A stretch of 64,000 bases of DNA. It comes from Rhabdophis nuchalis. Its lineage: Eukaryota; Chordata; Lepidosauria; Squamata; Natricidae. Position numbers and translations under genes: made by a program. This document shows, piece after piece, positions 23,740 through 34,244 of the stretch. Below the pieces are notes generated by a model that did not search any database, was not told the origin of the DNA, and saw nothing but the letters and a program-made list of their open reading frames with translations. The DNA lies in NCBI GenBank assembly GCA_039707465.1, contig CM077645.1, positions 62,281,850 to 62,345,849 on the forward strand, written 5' to 3'. Each line of letters begins with the position of its first letter. The first letter of the stretch is position 1.

Positions 23740-24400
23740 TGCCAAGCAAATTCAGTGGGGAAGCTGGCAGGAAGTCGCAAGTCATGGTATATATATATAG
23801 CTATATCCGCGACCGCCTCTTGCCCCATACATCCCTTTGACCGATCCGCTCCCACAGAGAGGGCCTTCTCAGGGTACCGTCGGCCGGGCAATGCCGGTTG
23901 GCGGTGCCCAGGGGAAAAGCCTTCTCTGTGGCGGGCCCTGCCCTCTGGAATGACCTTCCCCCCGATCTACGCACCATCGTGGACCTCCGCCTCTTCCGCC
24001 AATGTCTTAAAACTTACTTATTCCAACAAGCCGGCCTAGCATAACCCCATTTCTGATTTTATAGGGATAATTTTAAATTGTAGAGTGTTAGTATTTTAGC
24101 ACAGGGAATTATTTAATTAGTTTTTAAAATTTTGGATTTTGTACTGTGTATGTTTTTTAATGATGCCTGTGCGCCGCCCTGGGTCCTTTTTTAGGAGAAG
24201 GGCGGGGTATAAATTTAATAAAATAAATAAAATAAATAAATAAATGGTCATATGATGTCAAACTTAATGACTGGGCAATTTGCATACAACTGCATCCATA
24301 ACTGGCATTTTAAGTTGGGCTTGGTCACATATTTCACATTATGACTGTATACTTCACAATGGACTTGTTGATTTCAGTTGTGGTTTTTAGTAGGACTGCC
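23740..24400. mobile_element. Squamate MITE split by a CR1 copy
   Basis: GTGGGGAAGCTGGCAGGAAG followed by TCGCAAGTCATGG (23756-23788) continues after the CR1 copy with GGTCATATGATGTC (24246-24259) and GACTGGGCAATTTGCATACA. Both halves belong to the repeat also present at 38770-39215. Outer limits are approximate. Confidence 0.5.
23795..24245 (+). mobile_element. CR1 LINE 3' fragment
   Basis: The plus strand encodes degraded CR1 C-terminal text (DRLLPHTS, REGLLRVPS-like, GPALWNDLPP-like, YLFQQAGLA-like), with frame shifts. The 3' UTR has GCGCCGCCCTGGGTCC and an (AATA)n tail at 24219-24244. The 5' truncation lies next to a short TATATA tract. Confidence 0.85.
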
Positions 24401-26170
24401 AATGTTCTTTACATAGCTTAAGTAGTATAAAATAAAAAATAGATTACTATAAAATTATATTTTAGCTCTTTAGTTCTATTTTTTCATAATTTGTGCCTGC
24501 TCTTCTGGAGGGTATTTTGTTTTCTTAATGTCACTGATAGCATTGCAAGAACAATTCTGGGTCAACTACCATAATTTTAATTTAGAAGGGTACTTGAATA
24601 AAATTTTAAGAGAAATGGCCTGTCTGCTCCATATTATGAAATTATTTGTGCAATGTTTGAAGACATCAGAGAGTGAACAAATTCAGCAAACTATGTAGAA
24701 ACAAAAGCGTATGTAAATGTTACCGTTTATCTCTTTTCACTGAAAAGAGTAGCATTTTCTGCTGTTCATAGTAATCAAAACAGTTCACAGAAAACAAAAT
24801 GGCAAAACATACAATATCATAAGATATCAATATCATATCACTATTTACTGATTCATAATGATATGTTCAATTTTCATTTATATAAATAAACAACTAGAAT
24901 GCTTAAGATTTAATGACATTTACTTTCTCATTAGGTTAAATAATATTCATATACTTTCATATAAACCATAATATTTAAATACAACATTTTAGGGCAATAA
25001 TTTATTTCCTATTCTCTATTGTACATAAATATAACTGCAGTATAATTAGGCTTCCATTTGTATACTGTCTTTCAAAGGAGAGAGGGACAGTAAATGACAA
25101 CTAAAGTCATTTTCATTAGATTTCATGTCCTGATGACATCAGAGCGTAGATGACATTTTAACATTAAAGCCTGCTGTCAGTGCTACCTATGTCCTTTTTA
25201 AATAAATAAATAAACTAGGGCTAAACTGGGATGTGTGAATTTGTTTTGTGAGTATTTTCAACTTACCTTTTGTTTAACGTATTGACATTTATAAACTATT
25301 TTATATCTAGTTTATGCTTTTCATTCAATTCAAATAAAAGTTGAATTCAATTAAGAAGTACATAGCTTTTTACATACATGTAGAATAAGTAGTACATTCT
25401 CTCTACATGTAGTTTTACAGGAAAATTTTATGGTATAATTTTCTGTAGTAGTGTTTTGAAGTGTGAACAGTTTTCTTTTAAGGATATAAGGAAATAATTC
25501 CAGTAGTTTTGTATTGATTATCTGATCATCTATGAGGCTTGTTAAAATATTAGGCTTTTATTTGACTTTGTGTACTTATATTGTAAGCTTAAGGTGCATT
25601 CATCTGAAGGAAATAAAACTCTGAAGTAATAAAAATCAAAGCAAGTTGTTTAATTCATAAGTATAAAGTCCAGCACCAAAATTCATATGACCACCAATGA
25701 ATTAATTCAAAAACACTTCCTCTCAGAATTGATATTGTATTACAATCAACCAATATTATCAACACAAATATTTTGAAACTTTAAGTGTGCTTTGATTTTC
25801 ATCTGAAAATTGATTTGACTGCACGCTAACAATAAGGCAGAGTTTGGTGGGACATTTAAAGCAGAAATTTTATCAGCCCATACTAGACAATAAGTTTCAA
25901 TTCTCTATAACTGAACTCCTTTATCTAAATTGCATTCTTAGTGTATTTATTTGGATTATTCCATAGCTCCACTGTTTCTTCTTTGTCAGATTTTGACTGG
26001 CTACAGTCTTTTCTATTGATGGATTGATCAAAGTATTTATAATTCAACTGAAATTCTGCCTATAGTGGACAATCTGAGGTTTAATATGATGATCTTGGCT
26101 AGAGCTGCTATTTGCTGCTTTGTATGATAAATTGTTTTTTTTGGGGGGTGTCAATCTGAAACTTATTAGA
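24400..26170. other. Intron 5, no feature recognised
   Basis: AT-rich and apparently free of recognisable repeats, apart from short AAAT runs near 25199-25213. Confidence 0.5.
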
Positions 26171-26179
26171 GGGCTTGAT

Positions 26180-26400
26180 AAACTAAAGAGTTTGTCATGT
26201 GTTAAGACAACACACCAGAAACCATTTGAATTCTAGTCCTTCCTTAGGTATGAAAAAAGTTGGATGACCTTGTCTCAATCATACTTTCTCTCTCAGCACT
26301 AGGAAAAATGCTGTGGCAAACCATTTTAAAAAATCTCTCCGAGAAAATTTCAGGGACTTATTAGGCCATGAGTTGATACAGACTTGAAGGCAGCAAATAT
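26180..26400 (+). mobile_element. Old tRNA-derived SINE
   Basis: GAATTCTAGTCCTTCCTTAG, then GGATGACCTTGTCTCAATCA, TCTCTCTCAGCACTAGG and GGCAAACCATTTTAAAAAAT follow the order of the squamate SINE body. The copy is diverged and the tRNA-like head is poorly preserved. Confidence 0.6.
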
Positions 26401-26629
26401 ATGTGTATATTTGTTGAAATATACTGGTTTATTGAATTTGTCATTTGCTTTGTTTGTTGTTACATACTTCTATAGCCATAGACATATTCAGCAACTAGAT
26501 ATGATAATAGTAATCAAGTTAATTATGTCAAACTGATTTCTCAAACTTAAAAGTTTAGACTTAAAAGTTATAAATGCTCTTACACAAACTCCACTTTTAC
26601 TGATTCTTTTTTATCCTGTGTATTTACAG

Positions 26630-26848
26630 CTCAAAACTGTTCGGGGTTGAGGACTTGCAGTCAGTGTCTGGAAAATCCAGGATGTGGATGGTGCAATGAT
26701 CCCAGTAATACAGGCAAAGGCCATTGTGTAGAAGGCTCGGCAAGGGGGCCAGTGAAGTTCAGTGGGATTCATTCTACTGAAATAGTTATTGACAACAATC
26801 TTTGTGCTAAAGAAAAAAATTATGAATGGTCTTTTATCCAATGCCCAG
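26630..26848 (+). CDS. ATRNL1: ATRNL1 exon 6 of window: PSI 4
   Basis: This exon encodes about 73 residues, (P)QNCSGLRTC to FIQCP. Cysteines in QNC, RTCSQC, GCGWC, GHC, NLC and IQC form another PSI domain. The stretch DPSNTGKGHC is characteristic of attractins. The acceptor is TGTATTTACAG ending at 26629. The donor GTATGA at 26849 splits the alanine codon that opens the laminin EGF module. NCS is a potential glycosylation site. The middle (GPVKFSGIHSTEIV) is the least conserved part when compared from memory with mammals, but it stays in frame. Confidence 0.94.
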
Positions 26849-29800
26849 GTATGATAAATTTGTTATTATTGTTAGCGCTTTTATCAGTGAAATTATGGCA
26901 GGTTAATTGCTTGCTTACAAAAATGAGATAAGTTGGGATATGGGTTAGTTTATTAGTATATTTAAAAACTTTTTTCAAATATAGATCTTGATCCATAAAA
27001 TATTCATCAGTTCTTCCTGTTATCTATTTTTAAAAACTGTCAAATATCAATTTTGTTAAATCATACTGAACATGTATGCTATTATGTAATGTTATGAAAA
27101 ATGAGTCAAAAAGTTATCTTTTTGGATACTTCCCTTCAAGTGTTGTTTTGATTCAAGACAGAAATAGTGTAAAAATGTTTTAAAAACAGATTTTTTCATG
27201 ACTAAAACTAGGACATAAATATTCTGTCTGGAGTTTTCTTTGAATACTAGACTAGTAATACATATGTATAGAGATTTTAGAGCTTTATATCTTGACAAAT
27301 TTATAGTAGGAGCAAAGCTTATATAAATCAGACCATTTTTGGAGGCATTCTGGGGAACTTCAAAATGCCCCACCATGTTAATCGAGTCATTCTAGAGATC
27401 ATCTGGCAGTTTTCCAGAATGAAGAGGAATAGATTTTTGGTGTTCTGATATGTAACAAATATCACATTTAGCTGAGTTTTTAAGAGAGTGAGCACTTGCT
27501 TGCAATTCAATTTCATTGTAGCATCTTGGACAGTATGTATAGTAAAAATTTAATTCAGTTATTTATTTACTTTTAAGATAACATATACTCTTTTAAAAAA
27601 TAGTTTGCTTTCAATGTAACCACATATAATATAAATCAATTAAGACCACAATACTTTTTTAAAAAAGTGAATGAAATTGCCATTTAAAACCCGCAGGTAT
27701 CCTACAGACTTGGGACCATATTTGGGTCTCAATGTTACATGAAAAACACTCTACAAGAAAATAATTCAGACTTCAAATAAGATCATCCTCACCTAATATG
27801 TTTAATGGAACAGCTCAACCTTTCCATTTTGCTCTGCTTAACTGTTTCTTTAGTCCAAACACGATTGTGGTCCTTAACATAAATAAAAATAATAATGATA
27901 ATTATCCATGCTTTAATTTTACCCATAAAAATTCATATCCCTAATGTTTCTAAGGGCCGACAGAAACAAATGTGGTCCAGTAATAACTATTATAGCCTTA
28001 GAGAGCTAGGCAAAATTATGTAGAACATGCATCATCGTCTTCTATTTACTGTGTCTTATTAAACAACAATACTAAGTATTGAACGTTAACAAAAAAAATA
28101 GGCAGTTATTCTTGCCCATATGAAACTATTCCCATTTTTTGGAGGAATGCTTGTATCAGCCCCACTCTTAGGATGACAGCAGTAGAATACTTCTTGCTGT
28201 TAAAAAGCTATTGAAATGTGGCTATTCTTATGATTTTAATAGTGCATGATTCTTAATTACCTAACAAAAGTTTTTTAAATATCCCCACCCCCACATAAAG
28301 GATTAGTGTCAAAAGGATTGATAATCAAGACAAAAGTAAACATGTTTCAAGAAAATCTTTCAATCGTTATTGCAAGATCTTTGTCTTTGTCTAGATTATA
28401 TGAATGGTTACTACCAATGCTTTTAAAATCATATGTTGTTGATTAATTAGTTTAATTTAACTTTGTTCAATTGATAATGAACTCGATGCTAAATAAACAG
28501 AAAGACTAATAACTCCATAGTTACCTGCTCTCAAATTGTGACCATTAATTAAATTACAATGCAATCTTCAGTTAATCAGAATTATAGGAAGTAATTCAAT
28601 AAAAAGAAGCAAATAAACATAGAATCAAAACAATTTAGCTGTCCTCCGTGTTGAAGAAACGAGTGTAACATCTGCTCATATAAAACCAATGAGACTAATC
28701 ACATTAACCTCTTTTTATTATACTATCATTGAAATATAATTTGTTTTATAAGCGAAGCATAAAGTATAATAAAAATTACTTACTGAGTTTACCTATTTCA
28801 ACTGTACATAATAGGAATGTAGTAAAATCTAACCACTGAAAAACAAACAATATTAAGTAGATGTTCTTTCCAATTGAAACTGGAACATCTGTGTGACAAA
28901 AGCAAGAGAAAGAACATGTTAACACAATTATATGTTCAATGGGATTATTAGTTTGAATTTTCAAAATATTTGACTGGAAAGAAAAGAATATTTACATATG
29001 CTGTGTAGGTGTTGCTGATTGTGCTGACATTAACTTAATTAATGCCATAGAATTAAACATCATGTAATAACTATCAAAACATACATCTCATAGTTTGATT
29101 ATTAGTGTATCTAGTGCTTGAATGTATCGGTTTAAATTAAATTCACTTAATTCATTGAGTTGAAAAATTAGTGGAAACCACTAGGAATTAATTATGCCCT
29201 TATTTGCATAGATCTAGATGCATAGATGTACATTTTCAATGAATTGAGAAGCATTTGAAATCAATAGTTATATTTTCAAATCAAAACAGAGAGCCAAATC
29301 TTGTCATCAGATCAAGTGTTTCCTCGTCAATTCAGTGATTTGCAACAGCTCTGCACACGTTTATTTGGTTTTCTTAATTAATATGAATCATTTAACTGGA
29401 TCAAAGCTAATTTATTAATTCTTTACTATCTTGCCTTAGGTTTTATTTCTTGTCATGCTTCTGTAAAAAGGATTTTGTGGTTCCTATATTATATACTTAA
29501 TAGATTAATAGATCATTGAATATAAATAATATACAAAATTGCAGTACTTACTGAAACTCATCGGTGCATCTCTTTTACCCAGTGGCTAAATGTCAAAATA
29601 TACTTGGGAACCCAATTTTGTATGAAAACTAAAAGTATTTTACTAATGACACACATTATAAATAATGTTTTCTTTTATCAGCATAATAATTGGCATTTAT
29701 ATAATAGCTCAAGTTGTGCTCCTGCATTAATCATTTAAAATCTAGTTCTGTCTACATATTATTGTTGATTTCAGAGTACCTTTTTCCTATAGTTTGCAGT

Positions 29801-29920
29801 CTTAGTATGTAGTGTTGCCTAATAACACATCCCCAAAAATATATAGCTATCAGCAATATAGCCATAATCAAAAACTCAATAAATTGGTAACTTGATATCA
29901 AAAGCAAAGCTTAGGTTGAC
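26849..29920. other. Intron 6, repeat-poor AT-rich block
   Basis: No repeat family is recognised across about 3 kb. Bases 28440-29420 contain at least five TTAATTA-type sites (28443, 28545, 29037, 29186, 29374), a composition seen in homeodomain-bound enhancers but also expected by chance in AT-rich DNA. Confidence 0.45.
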
Positions 29921-29924
29921 TCAG

Positions 29925-30055
29925 CCTTCCATCATTCCAAGGTCAGTAAAATGAGAACCCATATTGTTGGGGGTCAATATTGTAAATCTCTTAAGAGAGG
30001 GCTGTAAAGCACTGTGAAGCACTATATAAGTCTTAAGTGCTATTGCTATTGCCAT
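29925..30055 (+). mobile_element. SINE-like repeat
   Basis: GACTCAGCCTTCCATCATTC, AAGGTCAGTAAAATGAGAAC, TTGTTGGGGGTCAATATT and GGGCTGTAAAGCACTGTGAA, ending in TAAGTGCTATTGCTATTGCC, match from memory an abundant squamate repeat with a CTATTG tail. Confidence 0.65.
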
Positions 30056-30401
30056 ATGTATGTGTGTATGTATTGATTGCAACTCTTTTCTCTAGTTTCT
30101 CTTACAGTATGAGGAATTAAAAATGATCTCTTAAAATGACAGAGATGAAAAGACAGTGACTAAAAATTGAGATTTTTTTTGAACGAACTGCCATGGTTCA
30201 TAAGTGCAAGCATTCTTTAGGGTTTTTTTTTCATCAGCACAAGCTTGGTGTTATAGCACTTTGCTTTATTTTAGTTCAGGGCATTGTGGATAGCAAGGAA
30301 TAATGATCGATGTAAGTTAGCAACATGGTAATTAGTAATAAGGGCACTCAAAATGATCAGACCAGAGAGGCTAAGAGGTGAAAGTTGACTTTTGGGATAT
30401 A

Positions 30402-30893
30402 CCATACTTTTCGGAGTATAAGATGCACTTTTTTCCATTCTAAAAAAGGGTGGAAATGCTGGTGCGTCTTATACACCAAATACAGCCATTTTTGGCCTTC
30501 AGAAATCCTGCCCCACACATCCTGTTTTTGCCAAAAACAGGTTTGTTTTTCGCCAAAATCAGCACAGATTTACCAGCGCAGGGTAACCTGCAGACTGCTC
30601 TTAAGGGCTGGGCAGGGCAAAAACCTGATGCATGGGGGGTTTTGGAGGCAAAAAATTGGCCCATTTTCCACAAAAACAGGTTTTTTTTGCCTTCCCTAGC
30701 TCCCAGGAGCACCCTGCAGGCTTCCCATACCCTCTGCATGCCCCGGTTTTGCGAACAACGAGACACATAGAGGGTTTGAGAAGCCTGAAGAGTGCTACTG
30801 GAGGCCGGGGAGGGCAAAAACTGCTTCTTCCTTGTTTAACTCTTCAAAATCTTGATATGTCTTATACTCCAGTCTATAGTCAGAACAATATGG
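30402..30893. mobile_element. TA-flanked MITE
   Basis: The left end is CCATACTTTTCGGAGTATAA, GATGCAC. The right end is diverged but closes with CTTATACTCC and then CAATATGG. TA lies at 30400-30401 and 30894-30895. The interior carries the GC-rich palindromic CCCAGGAGCACCCTGCAGG module shared with 6975 and 22016. There is no minisatellite in this copy. Confidence 0.75.
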
Positions 30894-31626
30894 TAATATT
30901 TTTTTCCAAGGATAAGAAACATTGATATTGTTTGTTTTTGAATAAGTATAGCAGGACCAGGCAGCTGGTTAATATGTACTTGTCGATGAGATTTGCATGT
31001 TTAATCTACTACAGATTTCACTAGACAATGTAACACCATAGGTAAAGACTAGTGGATGTTTTAGTTGTTTCTGTGAATGGCCAATTATATTAGTTTTCTT
31101 ACTATTCTCATAAAGGAGTCTGCATTTTTGGATACTGCTGCTACTGTAGGAAGAAAATGACTGGTTTCTTTGGCAATTGCCTCTTTCTATTAGCCTCCTT
31201 TACTATCTTCCTTAATATATTCTGTTAGTTCCTACAGATATTTGGAGTACAAATGCCAGCTCTTGATCTGAAGGTGTTATATGGCCAAGAGCTATGCTCT
31301 TTTATAGCATAGCTGTCTCATTACATGTTCTCTCTGTAACTGGATTGCAATATGTATTTTTCTATGCATTGCCATGTCTGCAGCAAAGGAACAGAATCCA
31401 AGGTTTCTAATAAAAGAAACTAGATTGCATATGGGCAACAATATATGCAAGATATATTTTTTAAATTCCTATAATCTTCTCCATCAACTACTCTAAATGT
31501 ATATTTATTCAGTTTACTAAACTCATTTGTTGATCTAATCACAATGTTCTGTACTTTTTAAGAATGACTATTCCTTTTCTTTCTCTTTCCCCATATATAT
31601 ACATATTTATTTTGTTTTAATTGCAG

Positions 31627-31764
31627 CTTGCCAATGTAATGGACATAGCACTTGCATTAATGGCAATGTATGTGACCAGTGCAAAAATCTAACTACAGGA
31701 AAACAGTGTGAAACATGCATGCCAGGTTATTATGGAGATCCAACAAATGGAGGACAGTGCACAG
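31627..31764 (+). CDS. ATRNL1: ATRNL1 exon 7 of window: laminin-type EGF 1
   Basis: This exon encodes about 46 residues, (A)CQCNGHSTC to GGQCT. Eight cysteines in the order CQC, TC, VC, QC, QC, TC and QC, plus GYYGDP before the last, are the signature of a laminin-type EGF module. The acceptor is TTTTAATTGCAG ending at 31626 and the donor is GTAATG at 31765, both in phase 1. The exon therefore encodes almost exactly one module and is symmetric, so skipping it would keep the frame. NLT is a potential glycosylation site. Confidence 0.95.
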
Positions 31765-33870
31765 GTAATGTTGAAAACTTCACAAAATTATAGTGTAATG
31801 GATGTACCCAATATTTAAATGGGCTCAATTGATTTAAATAAATAAATATTCCACAATTGGATTATGTTTCAATGCTCTGATGAAGACTATAGGTAATAAG
31901 GAAAGTTATTTATGTAACCTATTTTAACATTTCTCTTATTTTCATACATGTTTTGAATCGCGTCACCTTCTGTTATCTTCATTTTAGCTTGAAGACATTA
32001 ATATTTTCCATTAATATGACATTTTTATTTCAAGTTCTATACAGAACCTTATGCTTTATTAAACTGGCTGATAGATAAGTATTTATCCTTCAAAAAGAAA
32101 GAAACTACATTACCAATCCTGAGGATATCCTAAAGAATGTGATTATGTCACTGAAAATTCAATGGTTTCAATTGTGTTTAGCGTAAGATAAAAACTGTCT
32201 GTGAACTGTCTATAGAAACAGATTCACTAGCAAGTATGACAGTTTATTTTCATATCATTTTATTAGAATATAAATTATTAATATCTAACCTTGTCAAAAA
32301 ATATAGGTTCACTTTTTTTTGCTTAAAGTATGACAAAGACCAGGGCTATAGCTACACTTTAAAAAAAGAATTAAAATGACAAAGGTAACCATAGTTCATC
32401 AGCTAATGCAATTATTTTTGGAAAAGTTTGAGAAGGGGAAATATGTATCCCCCAATAATGTCCTCTATTGGTTGAGCAGAAATAGAATAGATATAGATAA
32501 TATAGTTGATTAAATTATCCAAGGTGTCCTTTTATTCAACTGTTTTTATTAAATTAACTAAAAATAAAATAAGATGTCTTTAATATCTTTAATGAATATT
32601 GTAGAGGACATTATTGAAATATCCATGTAGTCAGGTTGCCAGAAAGGGAAATAAAGCATATTGAACCAGGAGACTAGGAAATTAGAAGGTAATTCTAATT
32701 TAAATGAAAACCAAAAACTGTCATGATCCTATTTTGTGTAGAAAAGTGGTTTCTTTAACTGACCTAATTTCTACATTGGAGGCAATTCTAATAATATAGG
32801 TTAAAAATTCATACAAAAATATGCATGAAAACAAGAAGGTTTTGTACATTGTTAATTTGACAAAGAGCCTGATGATGTCATTTCTAGACTTATTTCCTTG
32901 TATGTTATTATATTTGTCTACCAAATCAAACCTGCCTCATGACAGCTTACTAAATAACAGTTAAAACATCCAGTATAACATAAAAAATAAGTAGTTATGA
33001 TACAGTATATTGTTATAATATGTAAAGAATAAGCATTTGTGATGAATGGATGCAATCAGTGTATCACATAGTTGCTGTTTTATTTCTATTTTTTTTTATT
33101 CATTTATTGAATGAATAATTGCTGATGTTAAAATATTTAACTGATGGTGAAATATTTAGGAAAAAATAGAGACCTATTTACCCTGTAAGATTTTGTAGAT
33201 GTACAATTCTATATTTACATCTGAGAATAAACTTTATTTAAAAAAATTAGTTTATTTTTAGTACACTTTAAAAGATTCATTGATTTTATTAGCAAACTGA
33301 TACATTTAAAATTAGCAAAAGAAATTGCATAATTGGAAGATAAATAATATAACTGAAAAACCAGAAGATTTTAAATTCTTAGGCTATTTACTCTTCAACT
33401 AATCTTGAAAATTTAAATCAGAGTGCAGATATAGAAACCTATAGCTCTATTTCTCAGTGATAGTTTTTCTAGCAGTTGTAAAAGTCTTTAAGGTATTAAG
33501 GAAAATGCTTTGCATGCGTAATTTTGCTGGTAGAAGAACTTGAGAGTATTAAAAGTGGTCCAAAATAAATTGATCAATGTAATGCTTTGCATTGACTTGG
33601 TGTAGTCCAAAGGCACTTTTACATTTACAAACTGCTCTCAGTTCCTTAGAGATATGTGTGAGAACTTGCCAGCTAAAATATTGATTAAAAGTAAACTGTA
33701 CGAAAGACTCTCACAAACATTAATTCTCAAGGACAAGTTCATTTTTTCTTGAGAAAAAACAAAGCATAAGTAGAGATTTAAATTTTCATTTCACCTCTGT
33801 TTCAACAAGTTTATATCTCTAGAGATAAAAATTATATGAGATCTATGGGAGGATTAAATAGAATCTCCTA
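31765..33870. other. Intron 7, left part, no feature recognised
   Basis: AT-rich sequence without recognisable repeats or open frames of interest. Confidence 0.5.
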
Positions 33871-33882
33871 CAGTTTATAGAC

Positions 33883-33993
33883 CAGGGGCCTCCAACCGTG
33901 GCAACTTTAAGCCTGGCGGACTTCAACTCTCAGAATTCCCCAGCCCACTTTGAAGTCCGCCAGGCTTAAAGTTGTCAAAGTTGGAGACCCCTG
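33883..33993. mobile_element. Palindromic hAT MITE, short form
   Basis: CAGGGGCCTCCAACCGTGGC at the left and GTTGGAGACCCCTG at the right are inverted copies, with arms that include CAACTTTAAGCCTGGCGGAC. The flanks TTATAGAC (33875-33882) and CTATAGAC (33994-34001) match at seven of eight bases. It belongs to the same family as 15058-15191 with a shorter centre. Confidence 0.85.
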
Positions 33994-34244
33994 CTATAGA
34001 CGGTCTATGCAGAGAGGCCTTTGCTTTTATGCAAGTGAAATTCCTTTATTAATATTTAGTGTGCCCCTATAGAATAGTTTCTTGTGTGCTGCCTTTGGTG
34101 CAATGCCATCTATAGTTTTGGAGGACAGATTTAGGAACATCTCTCTGCAAGTTTTCTTTTGTCTCTATTGATTCAAGAAAACTAGTTCTCTATATTTTGT
34201 TGCATTACTCCATATGCTCTACTTCTCTTAGCATTCAACATTAA

